Origin: Kaistella sp. SH40-3
Lineage (GTDB): Bacteria > Bacteroidota > Bacteroidia > Flavobacteriales > Weeksellaceae
Direction: 5' to 3'
DNA length: 64,000 bases
Assembly: GCF_030686865.1 (NCBI RefSeq)
Contig: NZ_JAQYUS010000002.1
Location: 310,001 to 374,000 of the forward strand
Under the pieces are notes generated by a model. It searched no databases. It worked only from the letters and a program-made list of their open reading frames with translations, and had not been told where the DNA came from. Both the position numbers and the translations under genes were made by a program. Of this stretch, positions 18,308 to 27,606 are shown piece after piece. The stretch's first letter is position 1. The number at the start of each line of letters is the position of its first letter.

Positions 18308-20344
18308 ATGATGTCAGATAGAAAGATGATTACGGCGGCCTTGCCGTACGCAAACGGACCGGTTCATATTGGCCATTTAGCCGGAGTTTATATTCCCGCC
18401 GATGTGTATGCAAGATTTCAAAGAAGATTGGGAAAAGACGTTGCTTTTATATGCGGTTCCGATGAACACGGAATTCCGATTACAATTCGTGCTAAAAAAG
18501 AAGGCGTGACTCCACAAGATATCGTTGATAAATACCACGGAATCATCAAACAATCTTTCGAAGATTTGGGAATTTCTTTTGATGAATATTCCCGAACGAC
18601 CTCTAAAAGACATCACGATGTGAGTCAGGATTTTTTCAAGACCTTATATAATAAAGGAAAGTTTATCGAAGAAGTTTCAGAACAATACTTTGATGAGCAA
18701 GCGAATGAATTTCTTGCAGACCGTTACATCGTAGGAACTTGCCCGAATTGTGGCAATGAAAACGCTTATGGTGATCAGTGCGAAAAATGTGGCTCTACCC
18801 TTTCGCCTTCAGAATTGATCAATCCAAAATCAATGTTAAGCGGAAATGTTCCCATTTTAAAGGAAACTAAAAACTGGTATCTTCCTTTAAATGAATACGA
18901 AGATTTTTTGAATGAATGGATTATCGAAGGTCATAAAGACGACTGGAAACCCAATGTTTACGGACAGGTAAAATCATGGTTGACCGATGGTTTGAAACCA
19001 AGAGCGATGACTCGTGATTTAAATTGGGGCGTTCCTGTTCCTCTTCCAAATGCAGAAGGAAAAGTGCTTTATGTTTGGTTTGATGCGCCGATTGGCTACA
19101 TTTCTTTCACTCAGGAATGGGCAGAAAAAAATGGAAAAGACTGGAAAGATTACTGGCAAAATGAGAATACAGATTTGGTACATTTTATTGGAAAAGACAA
19201 TATTGTTTTCCACTGTATTATTTTCCCGGCGATGATGAAAGCGCACGGCGATTATATTATGCCGACGAATGTTCCAGCCTTTGAATTTTTAAATTTAGAA
19301 AACGATAAAATCTCAACTTCCCGTAACTGGGCAGTTTGGGCTCACGAATATGTTCAGGAATTCCCGGGACAGCAAGATGTTCTGCGTTATGCACTTCTTT
19401 CTTCCGCTCCGGAAACCAAAGACAATAATTTTACCTGGAAAGATTTTCAAACCAAAAACAATTCTGAATTGGTGGGAATTTTCGGGAACTTTATTAATAG
19501 AGTTGCTGTTCTGATTCATAAATATTACGACGGAGTTGTTCCAGCCGGAAATGAAAATGCAGAAGAATTAAACGAGATCACGAAAGCCGCTACCGAAGTT
19601 GAAAATTTTTTAGAAAACTATGAATTCAGAAATGCTTTGACTTCAATGATGAACTTAGCACGTTTCGGAAATCAATATCTTCAGATCGAAGAACCTTGGA
19701 AAACGATTAAAGACAATCCGGAAAAAGCCGCAGGTTCTTTATTTATTGCAGCACAAATCGCAGTTGGATTAGCACAGATCTGTGAACCATTCCTTCCTTT
19801 CAGTGCGGAGAAATTACAGAAAATGTTTAATGTTTCTCAACTCAATTGGACAGACATTAAAAACAATAAAGTATTGATCAAAACCGGACATTTAATTAAT
19901 CCGTCAGAATTATTATTTTCTAAAATTGAAGACGAAACGATTGAATTTCAAATTCAGAAATTAGAGAACACCAAAGAATCCAACAAAAAAACCAATCCTA
20001 AAGCCAACCCGATGAAAGAAGAAATTCAATTTGATGATTTTACCAAAATAGATTTAAGAACGGCTACAATTCTGACTGCAGAAAAAGTAGAGAAAGCAGA
20101 TAAACTATTGAAATTCTCCGTAGACACTGGAGTTGATGTAAGAACCGTTGTTTCTGGAGTTGCTGAAAGTTTCACGCCGGAAGAATGCGTTGGAAAACAA
20201 GTCATGATTTTGTTAAATCTTGCGCCACGTAAAATCAGAGGAATCGAATCTCAGGGAATGTTGCTTTTAACAAATGACGCTGACGGAAAATTAGTATTTG
20301 TAACTCCTGAAAAGCAAGTAGAAAACGGTATAGAGATTGGATAA
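18308..20344 (+). CDS. metG: Methionine--tRNA ligase
   Basis: 678 residues, the long form with a C-terminal tRNA-binding domain. The class I signature is PVHIGHLAG (about 18-26). The zinc knuckle is CPNCG...CEKCG (about 145-162), and the KMSKS equivalent is DKISTSRNW (about 335-343), as usual in this phylum. The C-terminal EMAP/Trbp111-like domain begins near 575 with [14 protein letters not shown]. It charges tRNA-Met. There are two neighbouring ATGs (18308, 18311), either of which could be used. It is a single-gene unit with its own promoter and terminator. Confidence 0.97.
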   Translation: MMSDRKMITAALPYANGPVHIGHLAGVYIPADVYARFQRRLGKDVAFICGSDEHGIPITIRAKKEGVTPQDIVDKYHGIIKQSFEDLGISFDEYSRTTSKRHHDVSQDFFKTLYNKGKFIEEVSEQYFDEQANEFLADRYIVGTCPNCGNENAYGDQCEKCGSTLSPSELINPKSMLSGNVPILKETKNWYLPLNEYEDFLNEWIIEGHKDDWKPNVYGQVKSWLTDGLKPRAMTRDLNWGVPVPLPNAEGKVLYVWFDAPIGYISFTQEWAEKNGKDWKDYWQNENTDLVHFIGKDNIVFHCIIFPAMMKAHGDYIMPTNVPAFEFLNLENDKISTSRNWAVWAHEYVQEFPGQQDVLRYALLSSAPETKDNNFTWKDFQTKNNSELVGIFGNFINRVAVLIHKYYDGVVPAGNENAEELNEITKAATEVENFLENYEFRNALTSMMNLARFGNQYLQIEEPWKTIKDNPEKAAGSLFIAAQIAVGLAQICEPFLPFSAEKLQKMFNVSQLNWTDIKNNKVLIKTGHLINPSELLFSKIEDETIEFQIQKLENTKESNKKTNPKANPMKEEIQFDDFTKIDLRTATILTAEKVEKADKLLKFSVDTGVDVRTVVSGVAESFTPEECVGKQVMILLNLAPRKIRGIESQGMLLLTNDADGKLVFVTPEKQVENGIEIG

Positions 20345-20407
20345 TTAATTTCTTGATACTATGTTTTTTTTAACGCAAAGGCGTTTCACTTAACGAAGCC
20401 AATAAAT

Positions 20408-20441
20408 AAAAAAAGACCTGAAATTAATTCAGGTCTTTTTT
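20408..20441. terminator. Terminator between metG and methyltransferase gene
   Basis: GACCTGAA (20415-20422) pairs with TTCAGGTC (20428-20435), flanked by A and T runs. It overlaps the last codons of the convergent methyltransferase gene. Confidence 0.88.
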
Positions 20442-21143
20442 CGTTAATCTCGCTAAAAAAGAATCTTCTTCCTGCAGAATTTTTTCAATCGTAAATCCGT
20501 TATTTTCAACGGCTCTTTTCAATGTTTCTAAATCCAGATATAACCATTTAATCGGTTTTTCTGTGTCGAGTTTATAATGGATGAAGTAATCGACTTCGCC
20601 GTAATAATGATTGGCGGGAACCATTACGCCTCCATCTTCATCCCGGTCGTACATGTACAGAATATCGGTGCTGTCAATTAAAATTTGTCCGTCGTCCTTT
20701 AAAAGTGAATGTAATTTTTCTAAGTATAAATCGATTTTATCTAAGGTTTGAAAAATTCCTGTTCCATTCATTAACAACAAAACCGTATCGTATGTTTCAC
20801 CGGAAAATTGAAGAATATCTGAACACACCGTATTTTTCACGCCACGCAACTGACAAACCTCAATTGATTTTGGGGAGAAATCTAAGGCTAAAACATCTAA
20901 ACCTTTTTCATCTTGAAGATACAAACTGTGCGAACCGGCTCCTGCGCCAATATCCAAAACTTTTCCTTTCGATAATTCTAGGGCTTTTTGTTCCAGCAAA
21001 TTCATTTCATCAAAATCGCGGAAAAGATAATCGACTGGCAAATCATCAATTTCTGAAATGGAGGTTTCGGTTAATAAATTCTCGGGACTTTGATTATGGT
21101 AAAAATCCCAAATCGCCTGTCCCATTAAATCTTTCATTGTCAT
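20424..21143 (-). CDS. Class I SAM-dependent methyltransferase
   Basis: 239 residues. SAM-binding motif I is GKVLDIGAGAGSHSLYL (about 60-76), followed by VLALDFSPKSIEVC (motif II) and TVLLLMNGTGIFQTLDKID (motifs III/IV). The N-terminal QAIWDFYHNQSPENLLTETSISEIDDLPVDYLFR part is typical of a flavobacterial subfamily annotated only as methyltransferase. The substrate is unknown. It converges on metG and shares its terminator. Confidence 0.88.
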   Translation of the reverse strand: MTMKDLMGQAIWDFYHNQSPENLLTETSISEIDDLPVDYLFRDFDEMNLLEQKALELSKGKVLDIGAGAGSHSLYLQDEKGLDVLALDFSPKSIEVCQLRGVKNTVCSDILQFSGETYDTVLLLMNGTGIFQTLDKIDLYLEKLHSLLKDDGQILIDSTDILYMYDRDEDGGVMVPANHYYGEVDYFIHYKLDTEKPIKWLYLDLETLKRAVENNGFTIEKILQEEDSFLARLTKKDLN

Positions 21144-21264
21144 ATAATTTCGCCAAAAATAAGGAAATAATGAGCGACAGTCAATTCACGAAACATATTA
21201 TTAAAAAAAATAATCTTTTTATTAAAAGAATGATTAATTTAGGCTAACAAAACCATCAAAACTT

Positions 21265-21738
21265 ATGAGAAAGATCGATCAACTCTTTGCCGAATACGGT
21301 GAAAGCCATCAAAATCATACGAACGAGATGATTCACTGGATTTGTGTTCCTTTAATATTTTGGTCGATTTTAGGATTCATTTCATTAATTCCAGCACCCC
21401 ATTTTTGTGTTCAATATTTCGGGTGCATCAGCATTGTGAGTATTATTGCAGTTCTTTTGGTAACGATATTTTATTTCAGACTGTCGTGGAGAATTACCGT
21501 CATCATGATTTTTATAATGTTGTTGATGGAACATCTGGTATATTTTGTAAATGTCAAATTTGAACATCAATCCTGGATTTTCTTTGTTGTCGTTTTTGTT
21601 CTCTCTTGGATCGGACAATTTTATGGACATAAAGTGGAAGGTAAAAAACCGAGTTTCTTGAAAGATTTACAGTTTCTCTTGATTGGTCCGATTTGGCTGC
21701 TTCACTTTATTTTAAAGAAACTGAACCTTAAATATTAA
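21265..21738 (+). CDS. Mpo1-like (DUF962) membrane protein
   Basis: 157 residues. It begins RKIDQLFAEYGESHQNHTNEMIHWICVPL (here at 2-30), the Mpo1/DUF962 signature with conserved His residues that bind iron in the yeast enzyme. Four transmembrane helices follow, with a GQFYGHKVEGKKPSFLKDLQFLLIGPIWLLHF-type end that includes a further conserved His. Yeast Mpo1 is a 2-hydroxy fatty acid dioxygenase; the same role here is an inference. It starts 121 bases after the divergent methyltransferase start. Confidence 0.9.
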   Translation: MRKIDQLFAEYGESHQNHTNEMIHWICVPLIFWSILGFISLIPAPHFCVQYFGCISIVSIIAVLLVTIFYFRLSWRITVIMIFIMLLMEHLVYFVNVKFEHQSWIFFVVVFVLSWIGQFYGHKVEGKKPSFLKDLQFLLIGPIWLLHFILKKLNLKY

Positions 21739-21802
21739 AATGACTTCTCTCATCTTTTGAGTTTCTACCGCTTAGAAAAAGAGCAAAACCTACTAAAAAC
21801 CT

Positions 21803-21810
21803 TAAATTTG
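21803..21810 (+). promoter_or_regulatory. -7 box (TAAATTTG) of the lipoprotein gene at 21841
   Basis: A perfect TAnnTTTG match 30 bases before the chosen ATG. It supports the internal Met start at 21841. Confidence 0.6.
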
Positions 21811-21840
21811 CGGAATATTAATTCTAAAAGAACTGAGATC

Positions 21841-22239
21841 ATGATAAAAAAAATCATCCTTCTGTCCGCATTTTTACTCCTTCTTTTTTCATGTGGTACG
21901 AGAGAAGATGAAACAGATAACGAACAATATGTTGGCGTTTGGACCTGGGTTTCAACAACTGGCGGAACTGATAACGTAAACCAAACTCCTGCAAACACCG
22001 GTATTACCAGAACGATGACTTTAACCGCAGAATCCCTTTATACCATTAAGGAAAATGGAGAAGTCGTAAGCGAAGGAACTTACTATTTAGGTCTAGGGGT
22101 AACGAATACTGATCATTTAGAAAAACTGTTTCTTAATTTAAGTAATGATCCGCATTTAATTGTTGAAAGCATAAATACAACCGATTTGTATTTAGGTGAA
22201 GATGTAAATAACGGTTACAAATACCATTATAACAAATAG
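21841..22239 (+). CDS. Hypothetical lipoprotein (lipocalin-like size)
   Basis: 132 residues from MIKKIILLSAFLLLLFSCG, a classic flavobacterial lipoprotein leader with lipobox LFSC. The mature part has a VGVWTWVSTTGG start, a TRTMTLTAESLYTIKENGEVVSEGTYYLG core and a beta-rich pattern, as in small lipocalin-like domains that begin with a G-x-W motif. The exact family is uncertain. The frame runs 28 codons further upstream, but those precede the -7 box and I exclude them. A strong terminator follows directly. Confidence 0.78.
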   Translation: MIKKIILLSAFLLLLFSCGTREDETDNEQYVGVWTWVSTTGGTDNVNQTPANTGITRTMTLTAESLYTIKENGEVVSEGTYYLGLGVTNTDHLEKLFLNLSNDPHLIVESINTTDLYLGEDVNNGYKYHYNK

Positions 22240-22267
22240 AAAAAGGTCAGAAATATCTGACCTTTTT
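22239..22267. terminator. Bidirectional terminator after the lipoprotein gene
   Basis: AAAAGGTCAGA (22241-22251) pairs with TCTGACCTTTT (22256-22266) around AATA. It lies between convergent genes. Confidence 0.9.
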
Positions 22268-22280
22268 GCTACGGAAAATT

Positions 22281-22661
22281 TTAATTATTCTCAAAATGTT
22301 TTTTAACTGTTTCTAAAACTTCTTCATCGCTCATATGTTGTGCGGTATCTAAAGTAATTTTCAGGTTTTTAAACTGTGCTGTTTCGTGAAGATATCTTTT
22401 GAATTCTTCCTGAACCTGACCTGGACCGGTGATGTACAATTCTTCAGTATTTTCAATCATGTGATCAATTTCTTTAAAGAACTTCATTCGGTTGGTCTGT
22501 TCTGCATTATTTGCATTTTTCTCACTGCTATTCCAACCTTGCACTTCCGCTTTTATAGGTTCGCATAACTTGAAATCAGAAGTATTTTGTGCATCATGAT
22601 TTTTTACGAGAATTGCTTTTTGCGTATCGATCCACAGACCTGCTACTTTTCTATCTTTCAT
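22281..22661 (-). CDS. Small protein resembling the eRF1/host-attachment-like family
   Basis: 126 residues. The order is KVAGLWIDTQKAILVK at the start, a middle helix (KFFKEIDHMIENTEELYITGPGQVQEEFKRYL) and a final LDTAQHMSDEEVLETVKKHF. The W-[IM]-D-x-x-K-A, I-x-GPG and M-[ST]-x-x-x-[IV] order matches small bacterial proteins related to archaeal/eukaryotic release factor domains and often found in stress loci. This is a pattern-level assignment and not proven. It is a single gene convergent with the lipoprotein gene. Confidence 0.65.
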   Translation of the reverse strand: MKDRKVAGLWIDTQKAILVKNHDAQNTSDFKLCEPIKAEVQGWNSSEKNANNAEQTNRMKFFKEIDHMIENTEELYITGPGQVQEEFKRYLHETAQFKNLKITLDTAQHMSDEEVLETVKKHFENN

Positions 22662-22733
22662 AATATTTATTTTTTAACTTAAATACTATTTAAACAACAA
22701 TGATGCAAAGGCGATGTTAATGGTTGTTAATGT

Positions 22734-23432
22734 TTATCTTCCCAACACAAAAACAGCCGGAATTTTATGAAGTTCTGGCTTGTTTTTCTGCCAGTCTTTT
22801 ATGGTTAAAGTTTTAATGAACTCATCCTTCGGATCATTAATATTTGCCGCAATACACAACTTTGCATGCGGCGGAAGATTCTTACACAAGTCTTCAAACA
22901 ACTGGTTATTACGATAAGGAGTTTCCATAAAGATTTGGGAAAATCCCGTATTTTGAACCTGACTGTCCAACCATTTAATTTTCGATTTTTTCTCAGATTT
23001 ATCGATTGGTAAGTAACCATGAAAGGTAAATTCCTGACCATTAAATCCACTAGAAATTAAAGCCATTATAATCGATGAAGGTCCATTAATGGGAATCACT
23101 TTTACGCCATTTTCATGACACCATTTCACCATCAAATTCCCGGGATCTGCGATACAAGGCAATCCGGCTTCTGAAAGCAAACCGAAGTCTTGTCCTTTAA
23201 CCATCAACATTTGGGCTTCCTGTAAATCTTTTCTTTCTGTGTTTTTATCCAAAAGAAACAGTTTCAAATCTGATTGTTTTTTTTCCGGTGCAAAAAACTT
23301 AATCACTTTCCTGGCAGTTTTTTCATTTTCCACGAAGAAATAATCGGTCTTTAAAATATACTCTTTCACCGCCGGAGCGAAATAATCGATCGGTGAGTTT
23401 TCTGATAAGTAAGCAGGAATTAGAAATAGCAT
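22734..23432 (-). CDS. RsmI-like SAM-dependent methyltransferase (tetrapyrrole methylase fold)
   Basis: 232 residues. It has the tetrapyrrole-methylase fold motifs of RsmI relatives: an LFLIPAYLSE start, a VENEKTARKVIK segment, GLLSEAGLPCIADPG (about 88-102), VIPINGPSSIIMALISSGF (about 116-134) and the ETPYRN motif (about 169-174). The family 2'-O-methylates C1402 of 16S rRNA; this short flavobacterial variant may differ. It overlaps the upstream phosphatase frame by 110 bases, which is unusual (see findings). Confidence 0.88.
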   Translation of the reverse strand: MLFLIPAYLSENSPIDYFAPAVKEYILKTDYFFVENEKTARKVIKFFAPEKKQSDLKLFLLDKNTERKDLQEAQMLMVKGQDFGLLSEAGLPCIADPGNLMVKWCHENGVKVIPINGPSSIIMALISSGFNGQEFTFHGYLPIDKSEKKSKIKWLDSQVQNTGFSQIFMETPYRNNQLFEDLCKNLPPHAKLCIAANINDPKDEFIKTLTIKDWQKNKPELHKIPAVFVLGR

Positions 23433-23877
23433 TTGTGAGGAATTGGTTTTTTTTGTAATTGAATTTTTGAGTCCTTGAATTTTTTAACTCTTGATAAACG
23501 GCGTCAAAATCAGACATTCCACCCCAATAAGGATCCGGAACTTCCTGATTATTTTCGAGAATTAAAGAAACTTTATTTCGATCGCTGTCCGTTTTTGCCA
23601 GAGACAAAACGTCTTTTAAATTATTTCGATCCATACAGTAAATGTGATCAAACTCTTTGAAATCATTTTCTGTAAATGGTCTTGAGCGTTGTTGAGAAAT
23701 ATCAACATTATACTTTTGTCCGGTCTTAATCGACCGTTGATCTGGATTTTTACCTTCGTGCATATCGATCGTTCCGGCAGAATCTACGATGAAGTTTTCA
23801 GGAAGTTTAGATTGTAAAATACCTTCTGCCAAAGGACTTCTGCAAATGTTGCCAAGGCAAACCATTAAAATTTTCAT
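23323..23877 (-). CDS. Low-molecular-weight protein-tyrosine phosphatase, abnormal C-terminus
   Basis: 184 residues as read. The catalytic P-loop is VCLGNICRS with CX5R at Cys7-Arg13, and the general acid lies in VPDPYWGG (about 112-119). Family members are usually about 150-155 residues. Here the family-like sequence stops near residue 133 (DAVYQELKN), where a final helix is expected, and about 50 unrelated residues follow, overlapping the next gene by 110 bases. A frameshift in the A-rich segment near 23475-23490 would explain this. The enzyme dephosphorylates tyrosine or related phosphoproteins. The order dnaA, phosphatase, methylase suggests one transcript. Confidence 0.85.
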   Translation of the reverse strand: MKILMVCLGNICRSPLAEGILQSKLPENFIVDSAGTIDMHEGKNPDQRSIKTGQKYNVDISQQRSRPFTENDFKEFDHIYCMDRNNLKDVLSLAKTDSDRNKVSLILENNQEVPDPYWGGMSDFDAVYQELKNSRTQKFNYKKNQFLTNAISNSCLLIRKLTDRLFRSGGERVYFKDRLFLRGK

Positions 23878-23908
23878 ATTGACTTTTTATAAAGATGCAA
23901 AATACAAA

Positions 23909-23942
23909 TAAAAAAAGGAATTTTTAAAAAAACTCCTTTTGT
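23909..23942 (-). terminator. Probable terminator after dnaA
   Basis: On the minus strand AAAAGGA and TCCTTTT frame an AT-rich stem, followed by a T run. It lies between dnaA and the phosphatase gene, and is weaker than others here because the inner stem is all A/T. Confidence 0.5.
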
Positions 23943-23963
23943 ATACTATGATGGTAATAAAAT

Positions 23964-25418
23964 TTACTGCTTGATTTTTTCAGTTAATTCTTTTACGTAT
24001 TTCTTAATTTCTTTGTCGATTTTCGAAACATCTTTAATCGTATCGCAAGCGTACATTACGGTTGAATGGTCTTTTCCGCCCATTTCTTCGCCGATTTTAT
24101 TGAAGGTAGCATTGGTGAATTCCTTTGCAAAATACATCGCTAACTGTCTTGGTAATGCGATTTCTCTTTTACGTGTTTTCGATAACAATTGTTCTCTTTG
24201 AATACCGAAATATTCACAAACAACATCCTGAATGTAAGGAATATTGATAACCTTTTTCTGATTAGCCGCAATCTTGCTGATGGTTTCTTTCAGAAGTTCC
24301 AATGATAAGTCTGACTTATAAATGGTCGAATAAGCAATCACAGAATTAATAACCCCGATTAGTTCGCGAACGTTGGTTTTCACTTCTGAGGCAAGGTAAT
24401 CGAGCATGTCCTCTGTAAGAACGATTCCGTCACGACTTAATTTATCAACGATGATTTTACGTCTGGTATCAAAATCCGGAGATTTAATTTCCGCTGAAAG
24501 TCCCCATTTAAAACGGGAAACAATACGATCCTGTATATCAAGAATATCAACCGGCGCTTTATCAGAAGTTAAGATAATCTGTTTTCCGTTTTGGTGCAGA
24601 TAATCGAAAATGTGGAAGAAACTGTCTTGCGTAGATTTTTTCCCTGATAAGAACTGAATATCATCAATAATTAAAACATCAACCATTTGGTAGAAATTCG
24701 CAAATTCTGTTTGTTTATGTGCTTTCGCAGCAGAAACGAATTGCTGAATAAATTTCTCGGATGATAAATAAAGAACTACTTTTTCTGGGTATGCGTTTTT
24801 AACTTCTAAACCTACAGCGTGTCCTAAGTGGGTTTTCCCAACTCCGTAACCTCCATATAAAAATAATGGATTGAAAGCAGTTGCACCAGGTCTTTTCGCA
24901 ATAGATTTTGCAACGGTTGAAGCAAATTTATTGCTTTCCCCTTCTACATAATTGTCAAATGAAAAATCTGCTTTCAGGTTAGAATCAATATTAATTTTCT
25001 TCATTCCCGGAACGACAAATGGATTGATGACGTTCGATGAAAATGATGGTGGCAAAGTTTCCTGCATTTTTGGAGTCGGTACACTTTTGCCTTTTACGTT
25101 CATGGTAATTGGCTTCTCTTGTCCAGCTGGTTTATTTTCCATTACGGAATACCAAAGTTTTACTCCTTTTCCAATGTTCTTTTTTAGTGCAGCAGAGAGC
25201 AATGATAAATAATTATCTTCTATATATTCTTTGTAGAAATCACTCGGAACCAGTAGGGTTAAATTATTGCTGATTAATGATACAGGTTGTACATTATCAA
25301 ACAATAAATCAAAAGAATTTTCGAGTTTTTTTAGGTCAGTATTGTCTTCCGCCGCGTTAAGGTTATCCCTCATAAACGTCAGACATTTTTCCCAAATTAT
25401 AGTTAAATTTTCATCCAT
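23964..25418 (-). CDS. dnaA: Chromosomal replication initiator protein DnaA
   Basis: 484 residues with all four domains. Domain I is about 1-85. A variable linker runs to about 145. The AAA+ domain follows, with Walker A LYGGYGVGKTHLGHA (about 186-200), Walker B VLIIDDIQFLSGK and the sensor region RFKWGLSAEI. The C-terminal DNA-binding domain has the helix-turn-helix signature ending GGKDHSTVMYACDTI. It unwinds the origin. I found no cluster of TTATNCACA boxes in its upstream spacer (25419-25552), so an adjacent oriC is not supported. The upstream gene is divergent. Confidence 0.97.
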   Translation of the reverse strand: MDENLTIIWEKCLTFMRDNLNAAEDNTDLKKLENSFDLLFDNVQPVSLISNNLTLLVPSDFYKEYIEDNYLSLLSAALKKNIGKGVKLWYSVMENKPAGQEKPITMNVKGKSVPTPKMQETLPPSFSSNVINPFVVPGMKKINIDSNLKADFSFDNYVEGESNKFASTVAKSIAKRPGATAFNPLFLYGGYGVGKTHLGHAVGLEVKNAYPEKVVLYLSSEKFIQQFVSAAKAHKQTEFANFYQMVDVLIIDDIQFLSGKKSTQDSFFHIFDYLHQNGKQIILTSDKAPVDILDIQDRIVSRFKWGLSAEIKSPDFDTRRKIIVDKLSRDGIVLTEDMLDYLASEVKTNVRELIGVINSVIAYSTIYKSDLSLELLKETISKIAANQKKVINIPYIQDVVCEYFGIQREQLLSKTRKREIALPRQLAMYFAKEFTNATFNKIGEEMGGKDHSTVMYACDTIKDVSKIDKEIKKYVKELTEKIKQ

Positions 25419-25498
25419 TTTCTTGCTGCAATTTTTCCTTCGCTTGTTAATTTTGACGGGAAGACAAAGATGTAATTTTTAAACGTCAAAAAAAAATC

Positions 25499-25530
25499 TT
25501 TGTGCTATTGATTAATTAGAAATATATTTG
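25499..25530 (+). promoter_or_regulatory. Promoter with -33 and -7 boxes for the YbgC-type thioesterase gene
   Basis: TTTG (25499-25502), a 20-base spacer and TATATTTG (25523-25530) match the Bacteroidota sigma-ABfr promoter nearly perfectly. The gene starts 23 bases downstream. Confidence 0.8.
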
Positions 25531-25552
25531 TATGATTAATTGAATACTTAAG

Positions 25553-25963
25553 ATGATACACACAACACACACAATTAGAGTTCGTTACGCCGAAACCGAC
25601 CCTATGAAATATGTCTATTACGGCAATTACGCGACCTATTTTGAAGTGGGTCGGGTAGAACTTTTTCGAGAACTTGGTATGCCATATGAGGAGATCGAAC
25701 GACTTGGAATTTGGTTGCCCGTATCCCAATTTTCCATTAAGTATTTAAAACCAGCCCTCTACGATCAAAATCTCGAAATTCATACTTTTATTAAAAAAAT
25801 CCCAGGGGTAAGAATCGAATTTGAATATGAAATTTATAATGATTCTAAAGAGAAAATTACGGAGGCAAAAACGACCTTATTTTTCTTAGATTCAAAAAAA
25901 AATAAGATCGTAAAGTGTCCGGATTTTTTAATGAACCTCATCCAGAAAAATTGGAAAGAATAA
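25553..25963 (+). CDS. Acyl-CoA thioesterase, YbgC/4HBT hotdog family
   Basis: 136 residues, the standard length. The hotdog signature VRYAETDPMKYVYYGNYATYFEVGR (here about 9-33) carries the active-site Asp of the 4HBT/YbgC type. The central helix FRELGMPYEEIE and the strand pair IKYLKPALYDQNLEIHTF complete the fold. It would hydrolyse short or medium acyl-CoA thioesters; the exact substrate is unknown. It is divergent from dnaA with its own clear promoter. Confidence 0.92.
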   Translation: MIHTTHTIRVRYAETDPMKYVYYGNYATYFEVGRVELFRELGMPYEEIERLGIWLPVSQFSIKYLKPALYDQNLEIHTFIKKIPGVRIEFEYEIYNDSKEKITEAKTTLFFLDSKKNKIVKCPDFLMNLIQKNWKE

Positions 25964-26153
25964 AATTTCTGAAACCTTAAATAACTTTGAACTCAGATTA
26001 TTTTTTTTCTTTTTGACCGATATTTCTAATTGCAAAAAGCTTTTAAAATCTGGAACTTCCTTTTGAATTACATTATTCAAAATATTTTTATTTATTTTTA
26101 AGAATAGTGAAAAAGCAGACTTGAGATTTTTATAATTCTTATCGTTCGGAATA

Positions 26154-26852
26154 TTATAACTCAGTTCCAGGTTCAACCTCGTAAGGTTCTTTATCTTTCT
26201 CGAAAATCCTCGTCATTTCAGTACCTTCTACCGTAATTCGATTTCCAATTTTACGGATCCAGTTTCCTTCCCGAAGTCCAATCACTCTGGTGTCATTCTG
26301 AGTTAAAAATTCTTTGATTCTGGTTTCGCGGGTTTCTCCGTTATGTTTTAAATCAGGATTCGGATCTAAATAATGGGGATTAATATTAAAAGGCACCAAA
26401 CCCATACAGTCAAAACTAGGTGGGTAAACAATCGGCATATCATTGGTCGTTTTCATATTCAAGCCGCCAATATTAGAACCTGCACTCGTTCCCAAATAAG
26501 GTTTTCCGTTTTCTACATTTTCTTTTAAACCGGCCATTAGATTCAACTCCCATAAACTTTTTACCAATAAAAAGGTATTTCCCCCACCCGTGAAAAATGC
26601 TTTTGCATCGTAAAGCGCGAGTCGTTGGTATTGAAATTCATGCAAACCTTTTACATTTATATTAAGTTGGGCAAAAAACTCTTTTGCAATATTGGTGTAA
26701 TCACCATGCGAAATCCCTCCCGGTCTTGCGTAGGGAATAAAAATAATCTCATCAATTCCTTTATAAAGTTCTGCAATTTCAGTTTTAATATATTCCAGAT
26801 AATTCCCACCAAAAAGTGTAGAAGTTGAAGCAAGAAGAATATTCATTTCCAT
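26154..26852 (-). CDS. pepE: Dipeptidase E (alpha-aspartyl dipeptidase, peptidase S51)
   Basis: 232 residues. The nucleophile elbow is LGTSAGSNI (about 120-128) and the FTGGGNTFLL motif (about 86-95) precedes it, both typical of PepE. Further fits are the start NILLASTSTL and the conserved FNINPHYLDP. It hydrolyses Asp-X dipeptides in the cytoplasm, supporting peptide use. The second Met (start 26846) may be the true start, since it gives the usual MNILLAS beginning. About 190 bases without a convincing gene separate it from the convergent thioesterase. Confidence 0.93.
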   Translation of the reverse strand: MEMNILLASTSTLFGGNYLEYIKTEIAELYKGIDEIIFIPYARPGGISHGDYTNIAKEFFAQLNINVKGLHEFQYQRLALYDAKAFFTGGGNTFLLVKSLWELNLMAGLKENVENGKPYLGTSAGSNIGGLNMKTTNDMPIVYPPSFDCMGLVPFNINPHYLDPNPDLKHNGETRETRIKEFLTQNDTRVIGLREGNWIRKIGNRITVEGTEMTRIFEKDKEPYEVEPGTEL

Positions 26853-27004
26853 AACGTTTATTTTTTCGAGTGGTAAAGATAATCAATTCGGGAGTTTAAA
26901 AAATCGAACTCATAGATAATTATCATATTAATAAAAATATTACTGATTTTTGTCAACTTTCTGTTAATATTTAAAATATTGGCCTTTTCAAATTAATATC
27001 AGTG

Positions 27005-27012
27005 TATATTTG
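27005..27012 (+). promoter_or_regulatory. -7 box (TATATTTG) of the gene at 27044
   Basis: A perfect TAnnTTTG match, with an imperfect -33 (TTGG at 26979-26982, spacer 22). The ATG is 32 bases downstream. Confidence 0.65.
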
Positions 27013-27043
27013 CATAGAATTTAACAACTAAAACACATTTATC

Positions 27044-27460
27044 ATGAACTACACGATTGTTGGTCTTTTTCCAAGTCAAGAAAACATCAAAGAAGTTACC
27101 GCAGGAATAGAAAAATCAGGAATCAAAAACCAAGATTTTATCATTTACAGAACCGACCGAGATAATGCGCCGGAAGTAAAGAAAAATTTCTGGGAAAGAC
27201 TTTTTGGATCTCAAAAGGTAGAACTGAATAATACTCCAGATCATTTGATTACAAGTGTTACTGTAAAAACTGAAGAAGAATTTAAAAACGTAACAAAATC
27301 TTTCAAAGAGAATAAAGCGGTCAAAATTTATGAATTTGAAGATATGACAATTGACGAGGCGAAAGATTTAAACTACGTAAAGAAAATTGTAGAACTCCGT
27401 GCAAAATCTCATATTTATTCATTGCCTGAAATATCAGTTTCGGAAACATCGATGAATTAA
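27044..27460 (+). CDS. Hypothetical protein, possibly general-stress (YflT-like) type
   Basis: 138 residues, no signal peptide. It begins NYTIVGLFPSQENIKEVTAGIEKSGI, which resembles the ferredoxin-like start of general-stress proteins such as the B. subtilis 17M/YflT domain: a beta strand, then a helix that splits residues into x-I-x-x-V-x-x-x-I-x-x-x-G. The KNFWERLFGSQ linker is also common in such proteins. The match is at pattern level only. It is a single-gene unit with a good promoter and terminator, which suggests an abundant and separately regulated product. Confidence 0.7.
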   Translation: MNYTIVGLFPSQENIKEVTAGIEKSGIKNQDFIIYRTDRDNAPEVKKNFWERLFGSQKVELNNTPDHLITSVTVKTEEEFKNVTKSFKENKAVKIYEFEDMTIDEAKDLNYVKKIVELRAKSHIYSLPEISVSETSMN

Positions 27461-27493
27461 GAAAAAACAAAACACTTTCAATATTTAAATACT

Positions 27494-27530
27494 AAATCCG
27501 CCCCGTTTGTTAACGTCGCGGATTTTTTTA
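27494..27530 (+). terminator. Terminator after the 27044 gene
   Basis: AATCCGC (27495-27501) pairs with GCGGATT (27518-27524), followed by a T run. Confidence 0.8.
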
Positions 27531-27606
27531 TCAACCTTTGTTCTATTAAAATTCTTCGAAATTAAATTTAAGTCATTACCTTTACTCTCATTCAAAAAAG
27601 CACTTC

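Noticed and set aside
20705..21247. 180-residue plus-strand ORF
   Set aside because: It is antisense to the methyltransferase gene, has no recognised domain, and its frame follows from codon use on the other strand.
25419..25552. oriC next to dnaA
   Set aside because: The spacer has no cluster of DnaA boxes (TTATNCACA) and no AT-rich repeats of the origin type; in this phylum dnaA is often far from the origin.
25928..26176. 82-residue minus-strand ORF between thioesterase and pepE
   Set aside because: It overlaps the ends of both genes, is Lys/Asn/Phe-rich as expected from AT-rich DNA, and has no family resemblance.
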